Source: Parastagonospora avenae f. sp. tritici 18332-5 (Eukaryota > Ascomycota > Dothideomycetes > Pleosporales > Phaeosphaeriaceae). Taken from it: DNA of 64,000 bases. The stretch is taken from positions 1 to 64,000 of the forward strand of contig JAFJTR010000124.1 in the NCBI GenBank assembly GCA_022559985.1, written 5' to 3'. Both the position numbers and the translations under genes were made by a program. The notes beneath the pieces were generated by a model, which was not told the origin of the DNA, searched no databases, and was given only the letters and a program-made list of their open reading frames with translations. Shown piece by piece: positions 1 through 11,389 of the stretch; within the stretch, counting starts at the first letter, position 1; each line of letters starts with the position of its first letter.

Positions 1-99
1 CGCTCCATAGTCCCTAGGACTGCATGAGCTTCATTGTATGTATGCTAGCAATAGGTAGTACAATGTATATGATATAAAAAAAAAAAAAAAAAAAAAAAA
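1..99 (+). mobile_element. 3' end of a Tad1-like LINE (copy A) with poly-A tail
   Basis: Bases 1-75 repeat bases 4854-4928 with a single mismatch (T68 against A4921) and run into 24 consecutive A (76-99). A 3' sequence shared by two copies and followed directly by an A tract is the signature of a non-LTR retrotransposon 3' end. Copy B at 4091-4940 carries recognisable RNase H upstream of the same sequence, so copy A should be the end of the same element, its body lying outside the window. Confidence 0.75.
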
Positions 100-1208
100 G
101 CTAGCTAGTTATCTTATGCTAACAGTCGTGTAAGAGGCTTAAGTGCAGCATAGTATCTTATCTGTGCTTCCTCTCTTTCCTAATTACTATTAACGCCTAT
201 AGTGTTTTTAAGGTTAGTAATCCACTAGCTGAGTAAGAGGCTTAGTAGGCAGCACGTGCGCTGTAGGTAGGGTGTCACAGTTGACTGGATGAAGGCTACT
301 ATATGCTGCGTGCTCTTGTTTTTAGCTTAGTAGATTAGCATAGTATTCCTAAAGTGTCTCTTAAGCATCTTATATTGCTCCTAGTCCTCCTTAAAGGCCT
401 TTATCCCCTGTGTAGATAGCTTAGAGGCTCGTGTTGCACTTAGTATATTTGCTGCTGGTGTATAGTCAGCTACTAATAGAGGTTAAGGTACTATTAGTTC
501 TGGTGTAGGAGTTGTTGTTAAACCTAGGTCTATCTGATTCTAGATCTTATAGACTACGCAGCGCGCTTGCAGCTAAGAAATCTAGGTTATTTAGTTTATA
601 TAATCTCTTAGCACAGTAGTTATATCCTGCGTTAATTAGGTTGCTATTGCGTTTAGTAGCGCTTTAGTAGGGGTAATAAGACTCTTAATTATTAGATTAA
701 AAATATTCTTAATAATATTAATTATTAAAGTTATTAATTGTCCTTGTCTTATCTAATCTATGAACAGGTAGCTTTTATCCCCCGCCCTTGTGCAACTAGC
801 TGCGCGGTCCATTCTATGCAGTTCTATTCCAGCTGAGCCTGTGATGCGGCCAGCCTTGCTCATATCTGACATCCCCATTCATAACCCCGTGGACGTAGGC
901 TTCCCCTACAAACCTCCATTTCTTCCCAGACTGTTGGATAACTGTCAGATTGAATGGGTTTAGTGGACGGATCTAAGTTAAAGTGTGATGGCTTGATTAA
1001 TTGTTGTATTCTGTCGTTTTTACTACGTGTTCTAGTTTTGTTTATAGTGTCACATCTAAGCTTTGTGTTACTTAACTATTCCTAGTTATAAAGATAATAA
1101 CGAGCAACACCTGCTATCTAACAGCAACTAGTCCTCTAATACGCGACATATCTAACACACCTCTTTAGCTTAGACGATGTGCAAGCTAAAATACTTAGTT
1201 GTTAAGTA
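100..1208. repeat. AT-rich, stop-dense RIP-decayed repeat DNA
   Basis: This stretch is rich in TA, TTA and CTAG words, has no long open frame on either strand and lacks the GC content of the genes that follow. This is what RIP (CpA to TpA on both strands) leaves behind. Its original elements cannot be named except for the HET-like fossil at 814-972, which sits in a less decayed, more GC-rich patch (about 780-960). It ends at the TA target site of the Fot1-like element. Confidence 0.6.
814..972 (-). pseudogene. Fossil C-terminus of a HET-domain protein
   Basis: Read on the minus strand from 972, one frame stays open for 52 codons to a TAG at 814-816. It contains WRFVGEAYVHGVMNGD, close to the 'FVGEAYVHGIMDGE' signature that ends many fungal heterokaryon-incompatibility (HET domain, PF06985) proteins. 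No HET domain is found upstream on this strand; the flanks are RIP-decayed. It is therefore an isolated gene fragment. The motif match is by recognition, not by search. Nothing suggests that it is expressed. Confidence 0.6.
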
Positions 1209-1210
1209 TA

Positions 1211-3066
1211 ACGTACCCCACGGGCGAGTCGGCCACACGGGCGAGTCAGCCACTCTGCCAAGACCTCACTAAAATTAATTGTTGCAAACAGTAGAAACGC
1301 GATATATTAACAACAATATTAGATAGAACCTTCTAAAGAAGCACGTGTAAAGCTTACGCTTAAAGCTATCTAACAAGACGCAACGCTATCTCTAAGACGC
1401 GCTGCAGCAATCTACAGTGTCTCTCATACAACCCTCAGCGATCGACGCGCTAGAAAGCAGTTTAGACGCGATTGCACGTCTAACTTAGCAAATCTTCGTC
1501 TAACTAAGGAGGAGGTGATTGTCCAGCATATACTCGATCTTGACGCGCGAGGATTTCCGCCACAGCTTGCTGCTGTTAAAGATATGGCTAATCTACTGCG
1601 TAAGGAGCGTGGCTAGCCGCTAGTAGGCGTTAACTGGGCTTCAACCTTTGTTAAACGTCGCCCTAAGCTTAAAGTTAAGTTTAATTGCAAGTACGACTAT
1701 AAGCAAGCCCTCTGCGAGGATCCTAAGGTTATACAAGGCTAGTTCTAACTTATAGAGAATATAAAGGCTAAGCACAGCATCCTTAATAAGGACACCTATA
1801 ACTTTAATAAGTCTAGCTTTATAATAGGCATAATATTAACTAGAGCAGTAGTTACAGGCTCTGAGCGTTAAGGACGGCCGAAGAGCGTTCAGCAGGGTAA
1901 TCGCGAGTAGACTATAGTAATCCAAGGGATTAACGCGACAGGGTAAGCAATCCTATCCTTTATCATCTTCTAAGGCAAGAACTACCTCTCTGCCTGGTAT
2001 AAGGAGGATAATCTACCTCGCGATTGGGTTATTTTAGTCTCTAAGAACAGCTAAATAACAAATAAGCTTAGTCTTAAGTAGTTAAAGCACTTTAACACGC
2101 ACACAAAGAAGAGGACTATAGGAAGCTATCGTTTGCTCGTTATTAACGGCCACGAGAGCCACGACTTGCTTAAATTCTAGCAGTACTGCAAGGAGAACAG
2201 GATTATCACTCTCTGCATGCCCCCTCACTCATCGCACCTCCTGCAGCCTCTTGATGTAGGTTGTTTCTCGCCGCTAAAGAAGGCGTACAGGCGCTAAGCT
2301 GAAAACCTGATGCGTAACAAGATCAACTACATTACTAAACTTAAGTTCCTGCCCTGCTTTATTAGTGCTTTTAAGGACGCTATTACTAAAAGCAATATCT
2401 AGAGAGGCTTTCGAGGTGCTGGCTTGGTCCTACTTGACGCAGAGGCGGTGATATCGAAGCTTGATGTCCGCCTGCGTACACCCACACCACCCACTATCAA
2501 CGACACGCCTTAGGTGTCTAAAACCCTAAGTAATACCCTAGAATTTAGGTTGCAATTAACGCTGATTTAAGAGAGGATTTAGAGGCACGTTGATAGCTTG
2601 CCTACCTATATAGTTAAGGCGGTTGAAAAGCTCGCTAAAGGCGCAGAGAAGATAGCGCATTCCTTAGTGTTAATGAGCAACTAAGTTAAGGAGCTTTAGG
2701 CAGCTAACGAGGCTGCCTCACGCCGTAAAGCGCGCAAGAGAAAGCGCATACAGGCTGAGGGGACCCTTACGGCTGAAGATGGCGTGCGCCTGACTACATT
2801 AAAGGAGTTTGCAGCGCGTAGCGATAGGAAGAAGGCAAAGAAGAGCGCGCGCGCTGAGGGTAGCGAGCTAACTCAAAGGCGCTGTAGACGTTGCAGCGAG
2901 GCTGGGCACAACTCGTGCACATGTAAAAAAGTAGAAGAAATAGTCTCTAATTAATACACTCTACTTTGCAGTACTATACAAAACGTTAAGGTGCCTTTTT
3001 TGCTATTTGCAATAGCTGATTTTGGTGGGGTCTTGGCAGAGTGGCCGACTCGCCCGTGGGGTACGT
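1211..3066 (+). mobile_element. Fot1/pogo-type DNA transposon, RIP-inactivated
   Basis: Terminal inverted repeats begin ACGTACCCCACGGGCGAGTC at 1211 and end with the exact reverse complement at 3066; a second near-copy of the GGGCGAGTC block and the word CTCTGCCAAGACC lie inside the left end, and GGTCTTGGCAGAG lies inside the right. TA is duplicated at 1209-1210 and 3067-3068, the target duplication of Tc1/mariner-pogo elements. Between them one plus-strand frame reads as a transposase with many TAG/TAA stops where CAG, CAA or TGG are expected. Recognisable blocks are the DDE region 'VINGHESHDLL' (first Asp now Asn, a G-to-A change) and 'PPHSSHLLQPLDVGCFSPLK', followed by a C-terminal zinc knuckle 'CRRCSEAGHNSCTC' near 2880. 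A coding copy would be about 550 residues. It is dead: no intact ORF and a mutated catalytic residue. Confidence 0.9.
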
Positions 3067-3068
3067 TA

Positions 3069-4090
3069 TGCTTAGCTGCAATAGCTATAAGTACCCTAAG
3101 CAAGCGGCTTGCTAACGAAACGTAGCAGCGTATATATCCTATGATATAATGTTTCGTTATTGATCGCCTCAGATAAGTAGTTGTGCCTTACACTTAATAA
3201 ACTAGTAATGTTTATTAAGTTTATACGTGTACACCTACATGCATTCTAAGATCTGTTAACCTGTTAGTTTAATTAATTTAAGAAGTACTTTTCTCTAAGA
3301 GTTTATCTATTTATAACTCTGTAAGTAGGCCTGCTCTGCTTCTTTAAACAGTTCTCTTATTAGATAAGTCTTAAGCTTAGTTTAGCAGGTTAGTAGAGGT
3401 AGAATTTAGCTGCAATAGGGCTTTAAGCCTTTAGCGAGCATCCTTTGCATCTTAGCCTTATCTATTATTTCTCCTCTGTACTTCCTAACTCTTCCGGCTT
3501 AAGCTCCTGCTATAAAGGCTACTGCCTATAGGATAGTTTTAGATAACCTATATAGTGTTATTTTCGTAGATAATCCGTGTAGTATTAAACCTGTGTGTCC
3601 GGCCATTAGTCCTGCAAGCAGTGCTGCTAGTGGCGGTGTAGATGGCGGAGTCAGGTATTAATCCCTGATCTTCCTGCCTTAATAGTAGCCTAGTAGGTCT
3701 GCTTCGTCCTAGGGATTTGTTTAGTCCTTAGTAGGCTTATCCTCGTAGAACAAGTTAGTCTCTAGATTAATGCTTAGAGTAAGCAGTTTAATAGTCCTTA
3801 TATAAGTAGCTATCTCTTTAAGAGTATTGTGCATAAGGTTGTCTATAAGGTCCTTAATTATGCTATTAAAGATAGTTTGCTTATTAAATACTATATCGTA
3901 ACTGCTAATAACTTTACTAAGCGATAGGATCTAGATGCAGTAGATATTTAATAATCAGTATCCTATAAGGTATCTAATCTATGCTTTAGAATTAAGGCGT
4001 TAAAGTCTTAATATGCCTCTATAGGTATTACTACTTATTACAAACGCTTTGCACCTATATGCCTTAAGATAGGTAAGGTTTGGTTTTTTT
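3069..4090. repeat. AT-rich RIP-decayed repeat DNA
   Basis: Same base bias and stop density as 100-1208, with no readable gene. A minus-strand frame around 3540-3660 is proline/alanine-rich and briefly open but matches nothing I recognise. Ends at a short T run (about 4083-4090) next to the LINE remnant. Confidence 0.55.
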
Positions 4091-4940
4091 GTTACGAAAT
4101 TACAGAGCTGTGCAAGCAGCTATCTAGGCAGAACAAAGTTTCTATATCCTAAGTGCCAGGACATAGAGAAATCTAAGGCAACGAGCATGCAGACAGGCTA
4201 GCTAAGGCAGGCCTTAGGCGGATAATAAAGGACCCTATTACTTCTCTAAGCTATCTTAAGAGAAAGGCTAAAGAGGAGATCCTAGCAAGATAGAAGCAAG
4301 AGTGGAAAGATGCTAGGCCTGCAGAGAAAGGCAGGGCCTGTAGCAGGGCTACCCAGGAAAGGCCCACAATCGCGTACAAGATGCAGCTGCTCTCTAGCCC
4401 TAAGAGGGTGCTAGCTGCCTACTACTAGCTTAAGCTAAGAAAGGGCTTCTTTAAGCAATTTTCTAAAGCTATAGGTAAAAATAATAAAGGAGAATGCTTT
4501 AGCAACTGCAGAGCATTGCAGATGCTAGAACACTTTCTCCTATATTGCAAGCATTATACAAAGGAGCAAAAAAGAATATTAAAAACGCTAGACGTGCTTA
4601 CTACTATACTATAGTAATTATTTAGTACTATAAAAGGAAGTGCTACTTTAATAGACTTTCTAAAGAAAACAGAAATTGCTATAGCTAGGTAGCTGTGGGC
4701 AGCAGGAGCCCTATAAGGGCCTATAACAACGTCAAAATTGCAAAGAAAGGTAGAAAGAGAGGATATGCAGAAATGCACAACGCAGGTGAAAGACTGCAGC
4801 TGATAGCACTAAGCGTGGACCCTAGGAAAGAGGGATTAGCGAGGCATGCGCAGCGCTCCATAGTCCCTAGGACTGCATGAGCTTCATTGTATGTATGCTA
4901 GCAATAGGTAGTACAATGTAAATGATATAAAAAAAATCAA
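4091..4940 (+). mobile_element. Tad1-like LINE 3' fragment: RNase H, zinc knuckle, 3' UTR
   Basis: The plus strand encodes a stop-riddled RNase H domain: near 4135-4210 it reads NKVSIS*VPGHREI*GNEHA followed by DRLAKAG, the 'WVPGHxxIxGNExAD' core in which the Trp and one Gln/Glu codon have become TAA. Further on, about 4500-4560, a C-x6-H-x4-C segment ('CRALQMLEHFLLYC') and a closing 'FLKKTEIAIAR' match the C-terminal end of Tad1/I-clade LINE proteins. The 3' UTR (4854-4928) is shared with copy A and the tail is AAAAAAATCAAAAAAAATC. The 5' part is missing, as is usual for truncated LINE insertions. Not functional. Confidence 0.8.
4854..4928 (+). repeat. 75-bp direct repeat of bases 1-75
   Basis: One mismatch in 75 bases against 1-75 (4921 A, 68 T). 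It is the LINE 3' UTR and brackets the Fot1 element and the other relics. Confidence 0.95.
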
Positions 4941-5079
4941 AAAAAATCTGACAGATACCTATTATAACCTAGGCTAGCTTCTCTTAGCTTATAAAAGGTA
5001 GTAAGTTAATGCTATATAAAAATGCGCTTTAACGTGCTTAGATCTATAAGTTATCTATAGTGAAAGTTATAGCTCTTAT

Positions 5080-6004
5080 CTATGCGTCTTGCTTCTTTAT
5101 CTCCTTTTCTGCCTCCTTCTTATACTCCTCTCTCCATCTCGACAGCGGAGGTCTCTCGTTTACAATGTCCCCAACGCTCCACAACATCCTCCTCTTATCT
5201 GTTGCCTCGCTTACATCGTTGTCTGGGCAAATGATGTAGAACTTGCTGTCCGACATCTTCTTATACATGTAGTCCGCAACCTGTGCCGCAGACCAAGCAC
5301 CATTTGGCTTTTGCTTATCTGCGCCAGGAACATTCCCTGACTGTATTGACGGTTAGATAATATTCTGGAGAGCAGGCAAAGCAGAATTACCAGGCCCGTG
5401 AAAGTCCATCCAGGAACGAGGAGGTGAACGCTTGTCGCGGTATCCTTCATGTCAAAGCTGAGGTGTTCGGCAAGAGCTTTCACTGCCGCTTTGCTGGCGT
5501 TGTATGCTGCGTTGCCTGGTGGGTTCGTAATACCCTGCTTACTTCCTGTAATGACAATGGCGGATGGAACGCCAGAATTGCGAGACCGGAAGGATGGGGC
5601 ATAACTGTTCAGGCCGTTGATCACCCCATTGAGATTCGTGTGGAGAATCTGTACAAGTCAGGGACTCATGAAAACCACAAAAATTGATAAGCTGATACCT
5701 TGTCAAAGTACTCTTCATCACCCCACGTTCCCTGGCCCCCAACACCTGCATTCAACATCAAAAGATCCACGTCGCCAACCTGCTCCCTCAATTTCTTCCA
5801 CGCTCCTCGATCGCCAACATCAGTTTTCACGCACTTGAGCTCGCCCTTGAGATTCTTCGCGGCTAGGTCCAGCGTCTCTTGATTGAAGTCTGCGATGGTG
5901 ACGTGCATGGAGTGCTTCAAGCAGAGCTCGGCAACGGCATAACCGATGCCGGATGCACCGCCTGTGATGAGCGCGCGGGCGGAGGGACGGAATACTGCGG
6001 CCAT
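5080..6004 (-). CDS. Short-chain dehydrogenase/reductase (SDR)
   Basis: Three exons: 6004-5699, 5648-5391 and 5340-5080, joined by GT..AG introns of 50 nt each and giving 274 residues. An NAD(P)-dependent oxidoreductase of the classical SDR fold is predicted: the cofactor glycine motif is TGGASGIG (residues 14-21), NAG is near residue 86, the catalytic Ser lies in 'ITGSKQG' and the Tyr/Lys pair in YNASK. Length suits the family (250-280). The C-terminal 'FYIICPDNDVSE...PPLSRWREEY' block is common to a group of fungal SDRs, but the substrate is unknown. No signal peptide, so cytosolic. The gene ends only about 140 bp from the RIP-decayed repeat island but shows no lesions. The start is the first ATG upstream of the glycine motif. 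Confidence 0.88.
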
Positions 6005-6364
6005 TGTTCAAGAGTCGTAGCAAATGATGGTGAATAAGGGTTGTGTTGGCGAGGCAGTTTGAAGCGGGGCTGGTCGATGACGAAGCGGCCCATTCCCGCG
6101 CCGACCCGTCACTAAACCTCATCTGCGTAGCTTTCGAGATTGGTTGGGCATAGGGTGTACAACAGACTGTATGTACATCTAATGAATTTGCCAGAGCAGC
6201 GATCACTATACAGTGGCTGGCTCCTGTATTCGAGCTGATTACATTGGGGTTTACAAGAAGATTACACGTACAGGTACGCCACTCCAATTTACCTCTTCCA
6301 AATCATTGTATGATATTCCTACATGCGAACTCCAACACTTCCACTGGTAGTGGCTGCTAACTAC
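6005..6364. other. Intergenic, 360 bp
   Basis: Lies between the SDR start and the 3' end of the esterase, both minus-strand. It would hold the SDR promoter and esterase 3' UTR; no distinct element was recognised. Confidence 0.5.
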
Positions 6365-9300
6365 TCAAGCCTTTCCATTCCCCATAGCGAGCAAACCAAG
6401 TTCCTCTTGTGCTGTCTGGAATCTCTCAACGGGAGGTCTATCCACCTTCTGGGCGCCCCCGACCTCTTCCGGTTCAGCACCACTACTGAACAAACCAGCA
6501 CCTGGAGCAGCAGTGTAGAAGCGCTCAGCTGTAGGTCGATCTCCGCTCTCATTGGAAGGCTCAACCACAGGATCAATGGCACCTAGCTCTTTGTCCGAAT
6601 GTGGCACATCGACAGCTGGTGGTGTGGCAATGCCTACGCTATCCAATGTAAGCATACTGGCATTCGCATCCTGTCCAGCCACACTGAGGCTGAACGGGTA
6701 TGCGATCCCTCCCTTTGTTGGTCTGGTGCTTGATCCATCTGTGACTGGGATGAGAGTTGCTGGTGACTCGGGGTGATCTGATATTACGATGCCTGGCGCG
6801 GAAAATTCGGGGCTATTCAACTCGCCGGTGGTCGAGGGTAGTGGTGAAGCTCTACGCTCCGCTGCAATTTGCGTAGCTTCTGCCAGCAGAGCAGGAGGTG
6901 CGATACTGGATACGTTTTCGAGGGACGTAATGGCTTGACCCTTGTCGGTGACGGCAGAGTGGCGGGAGTGTGAACGTGTGCGCGAAGGTCGGAGTGCTGC
7001 AAGAGTCGTCCCACGGCTTCGCTTGGAACTGGTAGCGGATTTGGCGTCCACAGCTCCATCTGTACGTGGTTGATCAGGCTTCTGGGTAGTTGTTGATGGT
7101 TCAGACGGATTGCCAGAATGATCTGCGTCCTTTTCACGATCGATCTGGTCCAGATGTCAACAGTTGCGAAAATGTGGCTTGAGATGAAACTTACGGTTGC
7201 CGAGTCATGCTTACTTCCCCAGCCAGCCCACATAGACATACCCCAACTCCTCTTCTTTGGTTTCTCGGCCTTCATGCCCTTGACTCTTCGACCAGCCAGT
7301 GCGGTCGGCGGGGGAATTTCTCCCTCGAACCCTTCGAAGCCTTTCTCCATATCTTTCATCCTTTGCTTCTGGATCTTAATCTTCTGTTTCGCAAATTTGC
7401 TGTTCCACTGTTGCTGAGCCTTCATCCATTTGCTTACAGGTCCTTTCTTTGGTACGCCCACATCGGCTATGGGCATTTGCAGAGCTACCAACTCCTCTTT
7501 GGCCATGAGCGGGTATATACGGCCGTGTCGATCGATACGCTGGCGAATCATATGATTTTCGAAAGGAGGTAAAGAATCGCCTGCTCTACCAACTGTCGCG
7601 GCTAGTTTCTGTTGTTGGCTCGGGATTACGCCGGCTGTTGGCGCGTCCGCTGCCTTTGCCTTTTTGGGGTCTTCCAACGATGAGTCCGACGCAGTAGGCT
7701 TGTCTGATTCGGATGAATCGGTGGACCCGCTGCTGATGAAAGAGATGTCATCATCGTCGACAATATCAATAGATTTCTTTTGAGCGCGAGCAAGTGCCCA
7801 AGCACCAAATTGTGCAATGCTGCGGTACATATGCTTCGCCGGACGCGTGAAGCTGAGCGTCGGACCCACATGGCAAAGGTCGTCCCAGACCTGTATGTTG
7901 ACGTTGGTGGGCTTGTACCTTTCAGCCTGCGCCTGTATCTCTTCGGCAGTCTGATTATTTGACGGGGGTGGAAGATAAGCCAATGGCTGGGCAGCTTTGT
8001 GGGCGATGTAGATTTGCTCGTCCCGAAGCAGTTCTCCGCCTCCCGTCTGAATGAGTAGAGGCGGTAGTCCACCTAGAGTTGGCTGAAGAGCTGGTGACAC
8101 TAGCGGGTGGGTCAGGAGGTGGTTGGCTGCGTACATCTGGATCTGGTCCTTGATCTCGATGCGTATATCGCTGTCAAGCTGCACAGAAAGCATACTCTTC
8201 GGCCCAACGCTGTACTTTCCGTCTGGCGAGACCCACATGTCGGCCTCTTCGCCAGCACCCTGCAAGATGTCTTTCAGATCAGGTTGGTCTGAGGAGCGGA
8301 TCGAGTAGCCCCTTACGCGGTCCTTCTTAGCCTCCTTTTGTGCCTCCCGATCTTCCTTGTTGTCCTTAGACGTTGAAACGCGAGGCGATTTCTTTCCTGA
8401 GTGCTGGGCGGTGCGGGCACGATCGTACTGGAGCAAGTCGTCGGCGTTGGGCGGCGCTGTAGGTGATTAGTACAGGAGCATACCACAAAGAGAGTTGCTT
8501 ACGCCAACTCATGCTCGGTTTGTGAACGAAGCCATGTGCAGGAATGTAGTCCATCTTGCCGTCGCCACCAAGACTGGGAAAGCTATGGGTGAGATCGACC
8601 CACGGACTAATGAGAACAGCGCCAGCAGGGGGAGGGATCCCTTGATCTCGCAGCGTCACCAGCATGCTCAGCAACATTCCGCCTCCTGCCGAGTCACCGG
8701 CGAGGATAATGGTGTTCGGGTCATGCTTTTCCTCGAGGAGGTGCAGGTATACCGCCAGGCCTTCGCGCATCGTCAGCATCCGTGGTAGTATGCATCTAAT
8801 CGTCCATCACTCACAGTCGTGCAGGCCACAGGGGAAGGGAAACTGCGGCGCCAGCCTGTATCTGGGCGCTATCACTCGGGCCTTGAGCTTGCGCGCATGG
8901 CGTTGCATCTGATAACGGTGCTCGTCGACGCTGCCAAAAAAGTAGGCGCCTCCATGCACGTACAGCATGATGCGGTCGCCCTTTGTGATATTCAGCTGCT
9001 TGCGTGCATCGTGATCCTTGCGCATCTCAATCCATTCGGCACTCAGGACGGTGCCGTCTCGTCTCCACTGCCACCAGTTCTGCCCGCCGACAGCCGCGAT
9101 GCCTCTTGGGCCCAATTGCGCGCTGATGAGCTCGGCAGATCGCGCCAGCTGTGCACCGGCGATTTCGACCACTTTGACATGCACCCAATGCGGTACCGGC
9201 ACCCATTGCGACGTGAAGGCCTGCAGCTCGTCGACAGTGTGGAAAGACGCGTAGTTGAGGAAGCGGCGGATAAGCTCGAGGCCCTCATGGTATGAAATGT

Positions 9301-9409
9301 GGGCAGTCGGTTTCTGGGCCAGGGGTCTGCGGTTCAGATAGTGGGAGAGATACGTCTGAATCACCGTGGGCGTGACGGCAGCGCTCACAGAAAGCGTGTT
9401 TACAGGCAT
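6365..9409 (-). CDS. HSL-family alpha/beta hydrolase (lipase/esterase) with long C-terminal extension
   Basis: Exons 9409-8815, 8760-8503, 8456-7195 and 7144-6365 join in frame into 964 residues. The oxyanion motif HGGAYFFGS is at 152-160, the nucleophile Ser222 in GDSAGGG, the acid Asp429 in ELLRDEQ and the catalytic His479 in DDLCHV, so the triad is complete and in HSL order. It should hydrolyse carboxylic esters; the substrate is not visible. A lysine-rich insert (about residues 305-335) splits the hydrolase domain between nucleophile and acid. After residue ~510 follows an acidic, Ser-rich then basic region of about 450 residues with no recognised domain, whereas ordinary HSL esterases end at 300-450. 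The start ATG begins the conserved N-terminus; no signal peptide. The extension looks disordered and may direct localisation or regulation (inference). Confidence 0.85.
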
Positions 9410-10206
9410 CTTGAGACAATTCGAGAATTAGGGGGAACGCGGAGGTGTTCGATGGTTCTGTCCACGCGACCACGCTGACCGCACAATTATGGGATGAAGG
9501 AGAGGCGCAATAGCTAGCACTATGCGCAGCAGACTCAAGACCAAAAAGAAAGGAGATAGGAGGCGTCCAGGAGCAAGAGCAACACCGATAGCATGTGGAG
9601 CAGATCCCCAGATTTTCGAAGTTCGCGCCGTTCCTGAGACAGTGGAGCCCGGGCCCACCATCTACGTCATTCATCATGTCTGCATCTGGTCTAGTGAGGG
9701 TCGGTCACTCTAGCCACCCATCGAGTCGTACTGATACCTACACCTGCACTGCACAGTCAAGATTATCGTAATCACCGTGCACATGTTTTGAAGCAACAGC
9801 ACGATCTAGGCAAGCGCATACGGCGCACTTGCTTGACTGACCCAAACAGCTGCGATGGAAGACTTTTGTGAATTTCAACCTGGAGAGGCCATAGGATTTA
9901 GACTCATGTATCACAACGCGCCAGCGCCGAGTGTTTGAGAACCACGTTCTAGTATGTCAGTACGTGGAGATAATGGTAGGTAGAGATTTTGGGACAAAAG
10001 AGTCATGTCGAGCACAAGTCTTAGTAAGCAGTGGATGACGCCTGTCACTTTGCGCCCCACCACGGCGACTGGACCCTTTATCGCGACCAGAAAGTGCTCG
10101 AAGCTTAACCTGCCCACGACTCGAGTGTATCGTTGCTTGCTTGCGTTAACCACAGCTCCTCCAATACCAACTACGCGAAACGGAAGCAGCATCAATTGCA
10201 AGCAGC
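9410..10206. promoter_or_regulatory. Divergent intergenic region, esterase / riboflavin kinase
   Basis: Head-to-head spacer of about 800 bp between the esterase start (minus) and FMN1 start (plus), so it must contain both promoters. No TATA box or defined operator was identified. Short ORFs here have no recognisable content. Confidence 0.5.
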
Positions 10207-10899
10207 ATGGTCCGCCCAGATGGACCCCGCGATCCAATCGCCGGCCCAGATACCCCACAGCCACCCTTCCCACTCAGGCTTCGCGGGCCTGTCATCAAAG
10301 GCTTTGGCCGCGGCAGCAAAGAGCTAGGCATCCCGACTGCCAACATCCCGCTCTCGGGTCTTTCAATCGGCGGCCACGACCATCTTGACTCGGGCATCTA
10401 CTACGGCTGGTGTACTCTCGACCACAGTTCCATTTCGCAGCAGACAACCACTACGACCGTACCGAGCGCGACGTCTGATACTTCAACGCCCGAGCGCTCG
10501 TCGAACCACGCCGTCGCCGATCTCGAGTACACTTCCCAGCCTACCACGTCCAGTACAACTGTATACCCCACCGTGCTGTCCATCGGCTACAACCCGTACT
10601 ACAAGAATACCCAACGCAGCATTGAGATTCACATCCTGGCCAATTTCCCCAAAGACTTCTATGGCGCAACGCTGAGCTTGATAATACTGGGCTTCATACG
10701 ACCAGAGTATGACTACGTGAGTGTAGATGCTTTGGTCGAGGATATACGGACCGACATCAGTGTCGCACAGAAGAGTTTGGAGAGGGAAGGATATCAGACA
10801 TGGAAGCAGGATCAATGGCTGAGCGGAGGTCAAGGACGTGATAAGAATGAAGGACAGGTAGGGCAGGTGGACGTTGTTGGAAAGAGCATGATGGAGTAA
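10207..10899 (+). CDS. FMN1: Riboflavin kinase (ATP:riboflavin 5'-phosphotransferase)
   Basis: Single-exon gene of 230 residues. It phosphorylates riboflavin to FMN, the first step from vitamin B2 to FMN/FAD. The family's substrate-binding signature is clear: 'GFGRGSKELGIPTANIPL' (about residues 33-50) is the flavokinase G-rGSk-LGiPTAN motif; 'SGIYYGW' and 'VLSIGYNPYYKN' are the core strands; 'DFYGATLSLIILGFIRPEYDY' and a helical 'EDIRTDISVAQ' segment close the fold. An insertion of about 45 Thr/Ser-rich residues between the GIYYGW and SIGYNPYY blocks is longer than in yeast and is seen in filamentous fungi. Convergent with the AcuK-like gene downstream. Confidence 0.95.
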   Translation: MVRPDGPRDPIAGPDTPQPPFPLRLRGPVIKGFGRGSKELGIPTANIPLSGLSIGGHDHLDSGIYYGWCTLDHSSISQQTTTTTVPSATSDTSTPERSSNHAVADLEYTSQPTTSSTTVYPTVLSIGYNPYYKNTQRSIEIHILANFPKDFYGATLSLIILGFIRPEYDYVSVDALVEDIRTDISVAQKSLEREGYQTWKQDQWLSGGQGRDKNEGQVGQVDVVGKSMME

Positions 10900-11389
10900 A
10901 GAGGCGCAACAAGAGTCGACCGCTCACGAGTGGGCAAAGACAGCTCCAAAACATGCATAGCGATGGATGTATAATAGTACCATGAATTGATTGAGCAAAC
11001 GTTGGCACTTTTGTGGCAAAGTGCTCCAGTCGAGCCACGTTCATTTCCCACAACACCGCTATGCGCCAGACCGGACATCTGACCTGCTCAAACGTGTTAC
11101 TGACAACATCAACCATTATCATTGGCTGGGTATATATGCCCGCATGTACATCCTTATATGACTTGCAGAAGAGCGATCGACTCCATCGGCCGGGCCGTTC
11201 ATGGGTAATGGTGGGCCAACCATCGATGGCGTGCATGTGCTAAACAAATCCACTTTGCAGTTGCCAGGTTCGCATGTGCGTTTTCCAACTCTATCAAGCC
11301 AAGCTTGTCCAAGACCAGGCGACATAAATTTCTAACAGCAGGTCCAGAAGTGACGTGTAAAAGAAAAAAGCCGATACGCGGCCAACAAA
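10900..11389. other. Convergent intergenic, 490 bp
   Basis: Between the FMN1 stop and the end of the AcuK-like gene; both 3' UTRs lie here. No recognisable gene or repeat. Confidence 0.5.

Noticed and set aside
76..99. 24-A tract as a terminator or microsatellite
   Set aside because: Its position directly after a repeated LINE 3' sequence explains it as a retrotransposon poly-A tail.
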